Assembly (NCBI RefSeq): GCF_034702125.1
Contig: NW_026945676.1
Location: forward strand, 501,085-565,084
Source: Engraulis encrasicolus
Lineage: Eukaryota > Chordata > Actinopteri > Clupeiformes > Engraulidae
Direction: 5' to 3'
Length of the DNA stretch: 64,000 nucleotides
In this document: one piece after another, positions 1 to 12,287 of the stretch
Layout of the letters: every line of letters begins with the position of its first letter
Numbering within the stretch: position 1 is the stretch's first letter
Made by a program: the position numbers and the translations under genes
The notes under the pieces: generated by a model
Told to the model about the DNA's origin: nothing
Seen by the model: the letters and a program-made list of their open reading frames with translations, nothing else
Database searches by the model: none

Positions 1-1
1 C

Positions 2-1473
2 TTCAGACCTAATGGCAGTGGACGTGTTCCCAAAGCTGTGATTCTCCAGGGAAACTCTGGACATGGCAAGTCTTTCACCGCACAGAGGATCATGTTGGAC
101 TGGGCATCAGGTAACCTCTACCAGGATGAGTTTGACCTCATTTTACACTTGAGCTGCAAAGAACTGAACCTATATAGTGAAGGAAGTCAGAGTGTTGTGG
201 ATCTTCTGAGCTGCAGTGACACATTTACCCCTCTGGTCCTAAACATACTGAAGGACTCACCTCAGAAGGTGCTTCTCCTAATTGATGGATTTGATGAGCT
301 GCAATTCCCACTTCATGAAATCCGCAAGTCTCCTGTTCCAGACTTTTCCACACCAGCTCGTGTTGAGGTCATCTTGGGTGCTTTGCTGAATGGGAGCATC
401 CTATCTCACTGCTTCCTGCTGGTCACCACACGGCCCACTGCTTCAGACAAACTGAGCAAGCTGCTCAAGCGTCCTGTGCGCTGCACTGAAATTCTGGGCT
501 TCTCTGAGGAGGGTGTACATGAGTACATAAAGAGGTTCTGTAAACATGAAGAGGTCGGTAAGGAGGCATTCAGGCGCGTGCAGGCAAATGAAACTCTCTA
601 CACCTCCTGCTTCATTCCTGTCATCTGCTGGATCGTCTGCACTGTATTTAATAAGCATTTGGTGAAGAATAAGCAACAGACTAATAGTCTGGAAACAACC
701 ACCTCCATATTTGTCCACTTCGTGTCCATTCTGCAAGAGCACCACTGCCGGGATTTGAGGCAGCCTGTGCCAGATCTGCTGAGGAACCTGGGCCAGCTGG
801 CAGAGAAAGGGATACAGGATCAGCAGGTCCTGTTTGACAAGGAGAGTGTGGAGAGCACTGTCTCAGAATCTACCAGTGGTCCCTTCCTGTGTAAATTCCT
901 GCTGAAGGAGACGGTGGGAACAAAAGAGATGTTCAGCTTCATGCATCTCAGCTTTCAGGAGTTCTTCACTGCACTCCACTACACATTGGCCCAAGAGGAA
1001 GAGAAGGTGAAAGAGCTGCTTAAGCCCATTGAGCAAGAGGAAGGCAGAACCCACCTCTTACCTGTCATTCAGTTCCTCTTTGGTCTTTCAGAAGAGAAGG
1101 TGATGCAAGATCTGAAGAAACTCGGGCTGTCCCACTGCATGGAAGCACAGCTGAAAAAGTGGATTATTCGACTGATTGAAGATAGCAACGTCCACAAGAA
1201 AAAGGACATGATGCTCTTCACTCTCCACTGTCTCTATGAGCTCCATGAAGAGGAGTTTGTGAGGAGAGCCATGGCGGTGTGGGGTGAGGTTAAGTTTGAT
1301 CGCATCCCCCTGACGAGGACAGACTGCTGGGTCCTGCTCTACTGCCTGCAGTGCTGCCCCACCATCCCAAATCTGGAGCTCAAAGAGACAAGCCTGATGC
1401 TCACAGGGTGCAACATCACAACAGACAAGCTGAAAATGCTGCAGCCTGAACTGAGAAGGTGTCAGAAGTTGGG
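2..1473 (+). CDS. NLR-family NACHT exon, 5' partial
   Basis: Large exon of a fish NOD-like receptor, a cytosolic innate immune sensor family whose NACHT ATPase drives oligomerisation. The frame is open from base 2, so the exon begins outside the window. Counting from the GTG codon at 38, the Walker A motif GNSGHGKS is at residues 5-12 and Walker B LLLIDGFDEL at 79-88, followed by a sensor-like TTRPT. The second half resembles the NLR winged-helix and HD2 region, including FMHLSFQEFFTALHY near residues 298-314. No stop or frameshift interrupts about 490 codons. The exon ends in TTGG before the donor GTAAGT at 1474, leaving phase 2. The in-frame stop just past that point is intronic. N-terminal effector or FISNA regions would lie upstream. 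The family assignment is secure; the subfamily (NLRC3-like or other) is not. Confidence 0.9.
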
Positions 1474-1596
1474 GTAAGTTTGAATGAATGACATATTGTG
1501 GGTAAGTGGGGTGTGGGGTCATACAGTGTGAGTGTCAGTGTACATGTGCATGTGTGTAGAGTATCTGAGGTGAATGGATGGTATGTATTGCATCAT

Positions 1597-1602
1597 TGTT
1601 GC

Positions 1603-1646
<44 letters not shown>
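1597..1646. repeat. (TTG)n microsatellite
   Basis: About 50 bases of nearly uninterrupted TTG/GTT triplets in the intron after the NACHT exon. The following 570 bases (1650-2220) contain no recognisable gene or repeat end. Confidence 0.95.
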
Positions 1647-1647
<1 letters not shown>

Positions 1648-2222
1648 GATGTAACGTGTGTAGGGTATCTGGCGTGAGTGTGAATGGATGGTATGTGCTG
1701 TGCAGGGATTAAGATTAATGTTGTCCCATCATCTCTGGGCCGTATTAAATTGTCATCGGGACGATCAATGAAATTAATCTACATTTTTTACTTTAGTTTA
1801 AAAGTTTGCATCACATTTACAAATCATAGTGGTGCTTGCTGGGAATAAGGTAGATTGAAGTGAACTGTAAACGGAATGGAACTGGCTACTGGCGACCTCG
1901 CGTGTATGGTGTTAGATTGACATTTGTTGCAGAATGTTGTGCTGGTGCTGCTAGCTTACTACAGTGCCACATGCAGATCTGGACAAGAACATATTATATA
2001 GGTATTTTGGTCTGATACCCAGGTTGCTTTCACTGTGCACCTTATGTGACTAAGCACCAGTAGCCTTCCAGTCAGTGATAGGTCCATTATTGTATTATTT
2101 CAATACAACACAATATTTCAAGACAACACAGTAACCAATTCATATGAAAATTTCGGCACGATTCGGGATGGTTCACAGTGATTTTCATGATAGTCCCGGG
2201 ACGGTGATGACAAAAGTTAATT

Positions 2223-2482
2223 TGGTAACACTTTCTATGAAGCCTATGACTACACTCATGATGGAATATATCAACAGTCATGAATAACTATAAATCTAGC
2301 TCATAATGCATTATATATCTTAGGGTGTTTTGAGTGCTTGTGAAAGCTTAAAAAACTACAAGGGGCTTATAATACATTATAACTGTCATGATGCACTATG
2401 ATTAATTATGATGCACATTATAAGTTGTTATAAATGTGCTAATAATGCATAATAGATATGGGCTTCATAGAAAGTGTTACCA
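2223..2482. mobile_element. Foldback MITE, unassigned
   Basis: The ends are inverted copies: TGGTAACACTTTCTATGAAG at the left and its complement, with a one-base change a little further in, at the right. The roughly 260-bp interior is AT-rich and has no coding capacity. A TIR starting GGTAACACTTT is common in fish MITEs, but I could not resolve the target duplication. The bases from 2483 to 2950 hold only a short GT run near 2494 and nothing else I recognise. Confidence 0.6.
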
Positions 2483-2950
2483 TTCATTTTAATATGTGTG
2501 TGTGTGTGTGTGTGTGGGGGGGTGTCTGACACATTGTTTACACATAGCAGGGTACTCAGAAACTTTGAATTCCTTCCCCTAGTTTCTAAAATAACTTTGT
2601 TCACACACATTGGTGACTCCGCATACATGTAAATACGTATGCTATCAAGAGTGGTCATGAATACGCTACGCCTGTGAACGGCATTTCAGGAAGGCGGGAA
2701 AAGCCATTCAAGTCACAGCTTTATTCTGTTAACATGGAAATATTAAACCGGAATTGGAAATAATCATTTTCAGAGGAAAACTCTTTGTGTGTGAATGACA
2801 GACACAAACAAAGGGGAAGGTCTCAGTTTCTTGAATTACCCCAGGATGTGCAAACCGCGTGTGTGTGTGAGTATAGTCACATTTTAATTAAATTCCTAAT
2901 ACAACCCACTACAATTTTGTAATAGTTGACTTCATACTATTGCATTAAAG

Positions 2951-3034
2951 GTTACACGTGGTGGAGCTGTCAGATGTTGATGTGAACGCTCTGGTCTCAG
3001 CTCTAGGAGAGGGGAAGACCATCTCTAAATTATG
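2951..3034 (+). CDS. NLR gene exon 2 (84 nt, first repeat after NACHT)
   Basis: An 84-nt exon between an acceptor (TTAAAG at 2950) and a donor (GTGAGA at 3035). Phase 2 at both ends matches the NACHT exon. Joined to the previous GG, it reads GLHVVELSDVDVNALVSALG and then EGKTISKLW. This is the short helical/LRR-like exon that follows the NACHT exon in many fish NLR genes, where 84 nt (28 codons) is a usual unit length. The polypyrimidine tract is weak, so the exact acceptor is less certain than the coding match. Confidence 0.7.
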
Positions 3035-3111
3035 GTGAGAAATATGTACTTTGCAGACACATAGAAGACAGTACAATCAGTTTTCTTGTGATTATATACT
3101 GCATATATGTA

Positions 3112-4558
3112 CAAACCCCAACTCCGATGAAGTTGGGACGTTTGGTAAACAGTGAATAAAATCAAAATGCTATCATTTTCAAAACATTCAATCTATTCAT
3201 TAGATGGAGAATAGTGAAAAGACAACATATTAAGTGTTAAAACCGAGAAAAAATATTGTTTTGGGGGACATATGTACTCATTTCTAATTTGATAAATCCA
3301 ACACGTCTCAAAAGAGTTGGGACGGGGATCAGTGAAATTTAGTAAACATCCAAATAAGATAAAACAACAAAGAAGAACATTTCAAAATGAATTGTACTGA
3401 CGGACAATATAGGTGTCCAGGTATAAGATCATCACAGAGAGGCTGAGTCACTCAGAATTAAAGATGCAAAGGGAATAATTACCATAGTTATTACATACAT
3501 TTTTGAATTCCCTTTGATTTACCACGATTGAGTGTATATAAGACATATTTTTGTTAATAAAATCATTGTATAGGTTCATGACATCATGAAATATATATTG
3601 GCTGTAGTCTCACTCTAATTCCTGGAGTGCTAGAGCTATTGAAAATAGACTATATTAAGAATGCTTAATGCGTGCAAATGATACAGGGGTGTAACATTCT
3701 CCTAAGCACTTGAGCTCACTTGAAATAAATCCAGAAGACATGGGAAACTATCCTTTGCTTACAGAAGTCAGCAGAAGTTGTAGAAGTCCATTCTTTTTGA
3801 CAATAATAGGGCATTGCACATCCTGTGCTACAGTGAAAATGGACCATCCAACTTGTGTTAGTGCTAGCTTCAAAAGTCAGCCTCCATGATGGCATGCGGG
3901 TGCAGTAGTGCATTGGTTAAGATGTTCTCACTCATCTGTACAGTTACATACAGTGCTGAATGGTATAAATGAGTTTTAAACAGCATGAAAAGCCACTCAT
4001 GCATTATATTTTGAAGGGAGATCTTCGATTACTGCCACATAGTAAGGTCAAATTGCATTCTCTACTATGTTTTAACAGTTTGGCTCCATCATAAGGACCA
4101 GCAGGTGATAAAATGGTAGGTTTTTGGTCAAGACCTGTCACACTGTAAGCACTACAGAAAGGAAAACATTGCAAAACATGACAAGGAATACACCCACCAT
4201 TTAAGCTGGTGAAATCATGTCCAAGATAGGAATTAACACTGTTTTTTATATAAAATCATCTCATCGGTTAATGTATTTAACTGTTTAGTGTTGTCTTTTG
4301 TTTTGTTTTTAGTCTTCCTCGACATTTGCTGCCATTTATTGTCCCCGTCCCAACTCTTTTGAGACGTGTTGGATTTATCAAATTAGAAATGAGTACATAT
4401 GTCCCCCAAAACAATATTTTTTCTCGGTTTTAACACTTAATATGTTGTCTTTTCACTATTCTCCATCTAATGAATAGATTGAATGTTTTGAAAATGATAG
4501 CATTTTGATTTTATTCACTGTTTACCAAACGTCCCAACTTCATCGGAGTTGGGGTTTG
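3112..4558. mobile_element. Non-autonomous TA-flanked DNA transposon, copy 1
   Basis: Long terminal inverted repeats begin CAAACCCCAACTCCGATGAA and end with the exact complement. TA lies on both sides (3110-3111 and 4559-4560). The inverted match continues for roughly 230 bases, including a block with GAGTTGGGACGGGGA near 3318 and its partner near 4345. There is no intact transposase; the only ORF, about 65 codons on the minus strand, matches nothing I know. A second 1447-bp copy lies at 37270 and an inverted, truncated one at 51868. The TA target suggests Tc1/mariner-type or another TA-specific superfamily. Confidence 0.85.
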
Positions 4559-5011
4559 TAAGTTGCAATGAAAAAAACACTTTGGAAGGCTTTGTCTCAC
4601 TTCAGATTGTAATTACAATTACATGTGCTGCCTATCTACCTGTGTACTTGTGGTTGTCTATCTGTTGTCTACTGTGAAGACTGAGACCTCACGTAGTGTT
4701 GTTACGTTTGAAGCGAGACATCGAGGCTTGTGTCTAGCAAAAGGGGGCGTGTCAGATGAGGCCTCGCTTCAAGGCTTGTGTCAAACCACATGATCAAAGG
4801 TAAATGAGCGCTCAGATAGCACAAGGTGCTGGGAGGCTTAGGCTACATGTGGGCTATTAATATGAAGACTTGACACGTGTTGTGGAGAGCAAAGACTTTG
4901 AAAAGTATGCTGATGTTGGAGACACACACATGCAACCTTCCTGCGTTGGTGTTTTTTTTTCAAATAAAAACACATGATATCAAAGTGCAGAAGTGCTAAT
5001 CCCAATGTGCA

Positions 5012-5414
5012 AAAAATCACAGTATAATCAAAATCCTTTCTCAAAAAATATTAACGTCCATTAATCACGTCCATATTAATGTCCATATTGTAGTAGGTCT
5101 CTCGTCCAGTCCGGCATCTTCATTTTCACTTGACATATCCAACTCCTGAAGCAGGTTCATTAGTCAAAAATAGTCCAAGTGACAATCGTAATGTGGCATA
5201 GGCCCATCCATTTAACAAAAGGACATTTACAGTGTGCAATTCAACAGTGCATGCATGTTACAAGAATACACTGAGGTCCTGTAATTCATTCAAACCATGG
5301 GGTTCTACTGTGTTCAGTTAGTGTATCCAGTTGGCCTCTCTCTGCAAAATCATATTTCATTTCATTTTCATTTCATTCATATTTTTTGAGAAAGGATTTT
5401 GATTATACTGTGAA
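5012..5414. repeat. Inverted repeat, about 37-bp arms
   Basis: A stretch containing ATCAAAATCCTTTCTC at about 5012-5048 recurs inverted at about 5378-5414, separated by roughly 330 bases. It could be the remains of a foldback element. The rest of 4560-6430 shows no gene and no other assignable repeat. Confidence 0.5.
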
Positions 5415-6439
5415 CTAGACAAGTAAACACAAGGTCACATTGACAGGGGAAATGACAGGGCAAAAACGTAAACAAAAGCACATGGGGAGCAACACAGTGG
5501 GTAAACAGGAGTCCAAAACAAAACAGAGGGCCGGATCATGACACAGCATTTATTGTTTTGCGATCGTTCAACACTTATTAAGAAGACGGTACTTAGAGGT
5601 GTGAATGCAGATTAAAACATAGCAAAGCTTGCAGCCATGTCAAACTTGTAGCCCAAGTTAAAATTTGAATTGGATCATCTGGGAATCATGATAATTGAAC
5701 ACACAGCACCAATATCAACAAATATGTATTTATTTTCTATCACTAATGACGGACATTTAGGTAGTGTGTTTATAGGTCTAGGTAAGATGACTGCTCTTGT
5801 CTAAAAATGAACATTACACAAACTAGCAGTGCGCTAAAAACATGCTAAAAGCATGCTAACAAAAACATAACCTTGAGTCTGCTTGATCTGACACCCAGAC
5901 CAACGAAGCTAATTTTGTCAAAATCCCAAAAACAACAAGTTATTATTTTACTCTTGGTGTAATCACAGGTATTTGTGGGTTGAATCACATAATTCCAGAA
6001 ACTCGTCAACAACTCCAGAAAGTAATGTGATGATGCTTTGTTTATTAACACATTGACTCCCAAATCACGGGAAAACCCGTTTTTACTTCCCATGAGTTGG
6101 TTCCCAAAACGGGAAAAAACTTTTTTGAGTTTGTATTGTATTTTTCATAACTAAACACTTCAATGCTTATTGTGTGTGATTTTGGGAGCTCTCTGTGTAC
6201 ACCTTGCAAAGTGTCTGCGATGCTGCCATCGTTTTAAACACAAGAATCGTGTTTGTATGTTGTTTACTTAGTGCTACAGTACGCTACAGTCAGCGTCCAC
6301 TCTATGGCGCTTTAGTATGCTTCACACAATATTGAGGCTACAGAAGACAACACTTTCACTTTCACATCGAGTCCAGCACATTTTCTGGGGGATAATGCAA
6401 ACAGCCTTGACCAGATCCTACACATTGTGAACTGTAATT

Positions 6440-6832
6440 TAGAGATGTGTCGTTCATGAACGAGCCGGTTCTTTTGAACGGCTCCTTGAAGTGAACGATG
6501 GGAACCGGATCACAGCTGGGGGAGCCACTCGACCATTATTTCGTTCATTTTTCATTAATTTTGAGCACGTGACTTCGACCAGAGTAATTAAATTTTGGGG
6601 AAAACACAATTGTTTGCCTTAAAGAGTAGCAAAAACGGTCTTTAGAAGCAGGAGAATATTCAGTTGTTGTTTGGACAAAATTACCTCGAGGCGGAGTCAA
6701 AATATTACATTCTAAACACTGAATAAATAATTTTAAAAAAGAGCCAAAAGAGCCAGTTTTTTGAACGGCTCTTTGAAAGGAACGAGCCACTAAGATCCGG
6801 ATCCCGAAAAAGAGCCATAAATCCCATCTCTA
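6440..6832. mobile_element. hAT-type MITE
   Basis: The ends are TAGAGATGTG and CCCATCTCTA, with purine/pyrimidine variants between the arms. They are flanked by 8-bp direct repeats CTGTAATT and CTGTGATT (7 of 8 identical), the signature of hAT transposition. Subterminal GAACGAGCC and AGAGCC motifs recur inverted. The 393 bp contain no transposase frame. Confidence 0.85.
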
Positions 6833-7550
6833 CTGTGATTGGATTATTACCTCGACTTTTCATCGGCAACCAGATAAATTGGATTCTTCATTCTGTTCTT
6901 TTATTACCCCCATGATGAAATTGACGCTGTAGTGAACAGGAGAAGCTGGCTGCTACTGTCGGTGAAGCTAGCAGTACTATTTAGGCTAAACAGTAACATG
7001 CATGGATGCCTGGCACAGCACAACAGCTGTTTCCCACATAAGGATCGGAGACATTAACGCAACCGAATAGGTTTTGTTGTTGACGTTGCACTAAATGCCT
7101 TTAGGGACTTGTTTGTGGATATGTTTTGCCTACTGCATGTGACTAAGACCTGTTTCACGTGTGTGAAAAGATTAGTTGCGCAGGAACTTGGACTGTGCAA
7201 AACGAAGTAACGTGTACTTCTGGAGGCGAAAATGCGTTTGATTGGTTGATACAATTGCAGGGGGAGGTGACAGAGCAGGAGAGATGTGTCTAGTACACCA
7301 ATTTCATATTGGATCCCGTGAAAAAGCACAAGATATTGAAACGGCGCATCATTCATAAAAGCCTCAAAATCTCCATTCCATGTTGATTTTGGCCGATACC
7401 GGCCTTGGTAACACAACCGTGCCCTCAAAACCATCCCTCTTCGACAGCAGAAACCAAATAATGCATTAGGCCTACATGTCACAATGTCTTATATTTTATT
7501 TATTTTATTCCGGTTTTGCTAAATCAATTTACGATAAGTCTTCAGTAACG

Positions 7551-7553
<3 letters not shown>

Positions 7554-7616
<63 letters not shown>
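7554..7616. repeat. (CA)n microsatellite
   Basis: An uninterrupted CA array of about 60 bases. The surrounding DNA from 6833 to 7840 has no recognised gene. Confidence 0.95.
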
Positions 7617-7618
<2 letters not shown>

Positions 7619-8229
7619 TCGCGCTGTCTTTGGGTCTCTGTTGTGGGTCAAATATATGTCTAACCGTTGTTACCCATATCTCTAACTTGAAGTGACTCAA
7701 GGCGCTTGCTGGAGAAAGCTCAGTCTTACTGTAGTTGATCAGATGTAGGCTATTTTTTTAAGCTTAAACTCTGTAAACCCCAAGGGATGCCTTCGGGCTG
7801 GCCTCTGACACTGCCAACACCCGAACGCATGTAGAAGAACTCTAAGTGCGAGACAACAGCGAGGTCCTTCCCCACGCAGAGTGGGCAGTTCAATGATGTT
7901 TGAAATGATAACTGAAAGGAATCGATCATTCTAAAATATATATTTGGTTGTTTATGTCGTCTTCCTGCCTGCACGCCCTTACGCGCAAAATAGGCTACAA
8001 GAAAAATAATTGCCATTATGACCTTTACGCGTAAAGATGTGCAGGAAGGGATGATGCACGGAGGGTCCGTCAAACACACATGACATCTCCATGAAAGTCG
8101 TTAAATACTTGTCAACGCAATCATGTCACCGAAATCCATCCCCAATAACCAAATGTCGGTCTACATATCACTGTAGCATAATCACTCCAAATAACTACAC
8201 AGAAATGGCCGGTGAAAGCGTGATGGCAT

Positions 8230-8700
8230 GTGTACTGCTTTATTGTCCCCCATGGGGGAAATTTCTTCTAGTGAGAGGTGCGTAAGACATGAAAACAAAC
8301 ACAATACAGTCAGATTACCAAGCACATTTACCCCAAGCAACACATTCCCCCATAACACAGACAAGACAAAAACAGATGTCATCCATCAACAGTGGTCAGT
8401 CCCAGTTAACCCCATAGCGTGGACAAGCATGGGAGGATGTGCAAGCAGCAAATAAATAAATAGATAAGCAAAACATTATAAGAAAGATAAAGCATTAGAG
8501 TGTCATTCATTCCTTCTCAGGCCTGCTGAGACAGGGTGTGCAAATTAAGATCTACCTTTTTGTTTCGCATGTTTGTTAAAAATGCTAATTGCTTGTGGGA
8601 TAAAAGATTGCTTGGATCTGTTTTTAAAAACAGCAGGGTGTCTAAATCTGCAGCCAGATGGCAGTGTCTGGTGGTAACTGGTAACATATCCATTTCGGCT
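8230..8700 (-). mobile_element. Probable retrotransposon 3'-end fragment
   Basis: A block beginning TTTATTGTCCCCCATGGGGG at about 8239, read from the minus strand, resembles the non-coding ends of fish non-LTR elements. It interrupts the homology between the two copies of the surrounding dispersed repeat, which supports a separate insertion. It holds no domain-bearing ORF. Family unknown. Confidence 0.35.
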
Positions 8701-8764
8701 GAATTTTAAATTAAGCGCAGGTGCCTTATCTGCACAACAGTATATCCAGTATATCCACTTCCAC

Positions 8765-8768
<4 letters not shown>

Positions 8769-8848
<80 letters not shown>
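8769..8848. repeat. (CT)n-(GT)n compound microsatellite
   Basis: About 65 bases of CT followed by a short GT run and alternating GC dinucleotides (CGCGCGCGC), a potential Z-DNA tract. Confidence 0.95.
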
Positions 8849-9541
8849 CCGCGCGCGCGCATCCAGGCTGGCGCGCGCGCAATTCGGGCATATTCGCAAC
8901 TCTCTGCCTCCTCTCCCTCGTGCGCAGTGACAGTGGACCGTGTGGCTGACGCCATTGCGAAGTTATTTGGCGCGATTTTATTGTGCAGTGATATGTACAG
9001 CGACATTTGGTGATTGGGGTGGATTTTTGGGGGCATGATTGTCTTCACAGGTAGGGCCTATTTAACGGCTTTCATAAAGATGTCATGTGTAGCCTACTGT
9101 GTTTGACGCACCTTTCAATCTTCCTGCACATCTTCAGGCACAATGCTCTTAATGGCAATTATTTTTCTTGTGGCCTACGTTGGACGTAAGGACTTGCTGG
9201 CAGGAAGACGGCATACACAACCAAATATATTTAAAATTGTCTGATCATTGGGCATTTTGTGTGGTAAAAGTTAGACGCTTGTGCACTTGGTGGCAGTAAT
9301 CAATCACTGTCACTTGAACTCTGCCTGAACCTGCCCCAAGACGCTGAAATGTCAGGAGCAAGACCAACTTAAGAACAACTTAAGAACAACTTAAGACCAA
9401 CTCAAGACCAAGCCGGAAGACTGTCTTACGAGCGACTTAAGACCTTGGTTACAACGTTGGTCTTAAGAACGAACAAAATGGCTAACGTCGTTAGCAAAGG
9501 CACTGTCGAGAAATGACCCCCTGGTTGGCTCTATGAGTGAA

Positions 9542-9752
9542 TTCCAATATGCGACCTTGCCTCCTCCACTTGTGCTTGTGGCCTTGCCCCCGCCTCATTC
9601 ACCATCCCAATTGCAAATGAGAAAAATACTTTACAATTGAGCTTTTGTGAGATATTTAAATATAATGCTGTTTCAGTGATGTCATCACGACATATTACTT
9701 CCTGGTACGAGGTCACAAGCAGAAGTGGAGGAAGCAAGGTTGCATATTGGAA
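9542..9752. mobile_element. Short foldback MITE
   Basis: The left arm starts TTCCAATATGCGACCTTGC and the right arm is its complement with one change. The match extends over about 45 bases, through CTCCTCCACTT. No coding sequence is present. No clear target duplication was found. The flanking 9760-12000 contains no supported gene. Confidence 0.6.
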
Positions 9753-10049
9753 CGCACATTGGCTACAGCTAGTTTTAAAACAATATGCACAGGTAATATC
9801 TGAATTCTACACAAAAGGCCCTAAACGACAAACTGAAAGCAAGTTTGAATGACATGGGGAAAACATTAACACGTCATTGAGGAATAAATAATTAAATAAA
9901 TGATTAGCCACTCACCTTGAACCAAATTGAACTTCCTGTGCAGTCAAGGCTTCAGAAATCCAATTCATCTAGGGCATTCATATACTTTTTAACCTACAGC
10001 ACCATCTTGTGTTCATAATGTGTAATAACATTCTTTAGAACAAAGTATT

Positions 10050-10212
10050 TGTATTTTGTAGTTTTGTGAAATACACAAAATACTGGAGGAAAGTATTTTT
10101 ATACAAAATACAAAGACATGTAATTCACTTATATGAAATAAAAATACAAAATAGCATTTTGTATTTCAAAATGTGTTTCAATTAGATGTAATAGCAATAC
10201 TGCCCATCCCTG
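10050..10212. mobile_element. Possible hAT MITE right end
   Basis: An AT-rich stretch dominated by variants of ACAAAATAC, ending TACTGCCCATCCCTG, which resembles hAT ends starting CAGGGATGGGCAGTA. A matching left end was not found, so it is truncated or misassigned. Confidence 0.35.
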
Positions 10213-12002
10213 AATGAAAGCACATATATCTGTTTATTATGCGGACTCTGGGGGAGACTGCCTGCCGCAAGTCTCCTCCTAAGGAACACAGAGAGATGAG
10301 CCACGCACGCGACTCTCCTCAACACAGCTGTAGTGATTAACCAGCCATGGAAAAAATAAATTGAGACTGTGAATTGCAATGTTTACAAGGAAATGAATTT
10401 AATCAACCAATGAAATACCCAAAAAATCAATACCCATGTCAGATTCGAATATTAATGGCCAATTAATATTTGTTCGAATGTCTCGAAGTTTCTTAACATT
10501 CGAATTATATTCGAATATTGAATATCTAAGTCAAAGGCCTACACGACACACAGACCAAAGTATTCTTTATTGTTCTTGTATTTAGTTAACCAATAGGTGT
10601 CCTTAGTGTGCACTTGAGGCCTCGAGAAATTAATCATTTCCCAACAAATTTTGCTGGAAAGCCTTGACGTGTTTAAGGTTTCATCTTACCATCAAAAATC
10701 TCACGGTCAAAACTCACAAAAGGGATGCGCGCTCTTTCAGGCAACCAAGGTAAAAGGAGACATGGTGGGACCACAGACAGGTGCGGATTTTGTGCTATGA
10801 GTTTATTTACAGTGCTCAAAAGTGATGAACAAAAACTTTGAAAAAGACTACAAACAAAAATCAACATGAGAGTTGTTCAAACTGAAAGGATAAACTAAAC
10901 AAAATTATCAATACCAAAACTGCGGAGATGTTGTGGATGAAAACTGGTGAGTACAGAAAAATGTGTTCAGAACACGCTAAACCGGTATCGCGTGTGTGAG
11001 GAACTCGCCGGGTGCCGCGTGTGTCGGGCAAAAGCCCTGTTTAAAACCATTAAAAGTAAGGTTTGGAATGCCCAGTTCACAGAAGACAGACACGAGGGTT
11101 AAAAATATATACTTTTATTTTCTATTAATTAAAACTAAATGTCCACTAAAAGCAGCACTGCTGCAAAGTCTTTCGGCCCAGGTGGTCTTCGGCTCTTGTG
11201 GTTACCCACGGCAACCTCAGTGACAGTCTAAGCGTTGTTGGGGAATCATCCGGTGTAGTCAGAGTCCAGGTGGCCGAGGGGGGTCCCCGGTGACGTCCAC
11301 TCACTCCAGGTCCAGCGCACCTCGGTACCAAGAACAAGCGTTAGTCTCTGAACTTAAGTCAATCCAACATCAAGGTACTGACGGAAACACAGGCAGGATT
11401 CTTACGTTTATATCGTAGTTGGCTGGAAGCGTGGTTCGGCCCCAACCCAACTTCAAATCCTTCTGGTCCAGTCCAATTGCCAGGAAACGCAGTTCTGGCT
11501 ATAGGCAGGGGGTCACTACAGCACAGGCATGATGAGAACGAGGAGCACAAAGGGTTTCTCACGTTCCCTTGAGAAGTGGCTGTGGCGTCGGCAGTCTCAG
11601 GTTCGGTTCGGTCGTTCGTCCGGCTTCCCACCAGCACGTCTCCTCTCCAGGCCTGTTGCTGCCTCCAATCTGACCCCCCGCCAAATGCCAGGAGCATCTA
11701 AAAACAAGGGTCTTTATACACTGCTCCATGATCAGTGTAGCACTCCCATTGGCCAGGCAATAATTGTTCAGTCAGGTGTCCATCTCAAAGCAATTGGCAA
11801 GTCATTATGGAACAGCCAGTGAGGTGCAAATTAAAACCACAACAAATCCCAGTGAGCACAGCAAATCAAAATAACACCACTACAAACCCAAACCACGCAA
11901 CATGCAATATAAAAACACAGACAACCTAAAAACACGCTTAAAACACTGCAAACCAATTAAAGATAAAACCCACACATATCCCATTAGGCTGACACGTGCA
12001 GG

Positions 12003-12287
12003 TGTGTGTGGTTTTCAAAGTGGGGGATCGCGAGGAGGTGATAGGGGGGCCGCGGCAGGATGCTAACATAAAACAAAAGTAAGCTAAAGAATATTTCTAT
12101 TTCTATTCCTATCTATATTATTTCATGTCCTGGTGGGACACTGCCTCACCGGCCCTCCACTATGGTTGTGAGAGGGGGTCCAAAGAAAAAATAATGTGGC
12201 GCGACTGATGGAAGTGGAGCCTTGACTGGAATCTAGTGGTATATGGGGGGCCTTTTCATGGTGAAGTTTGGGAACTACTGGTGTAGG
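12003..12287. mobile_element. Probable hAT-type MITE
   Basis: The left end TGTGGTTTTCAAAGTGGGGG and the right end GAAGTTTGGGAACTACTG are imperfect inverted copies in the style of hAT ends (CAGTGGTTCTCAAA). The target duplication is not convincing. From here to 13500 the DNA has no recognisable gene; GGGGAGAGCGGGGTAAGTTG at 12421 looks like the end of a further unassigned repeat. Confidence 0.45.

Larger units (their letters stand above)
7840..9516. mobile_element. Dispersed Harbinger-like repeat, copy 1
   Basis: Several ordered blocks match the element at 35863-40382. Examples are GAAATGATAACTGAAA (7899 vs 36541), AACCAAATGTCGGTCTACA (8148 vs 36801) and GTGCACTTGGTGGCAGTAAT (9281 vs 40046). 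The right end reads TCGAGAAATGACCCCCTGG, like TCGAGAATCTTAGCCCAGG at the other copy's end. The left border is not resolved. The copy holds a CT/GT array (8769-8848) and an unrelated block at about 8230-8700. The superfamily is a guess based on the style of the ends. Confidence 0.45.

Noticed and set aside
1475..1477. TAA taken as the stop of the NACHT protein
   Set aside because: It lies within a strong GTAAGT donor, and a phase-matched exon follows at 2951.
3716..3913. 65-codon minus-strand ORF, also present at 37874-38071
   Set aside because: Conserved only because the transposon copies are near identical; no transposase motif, and broken in the third copy.
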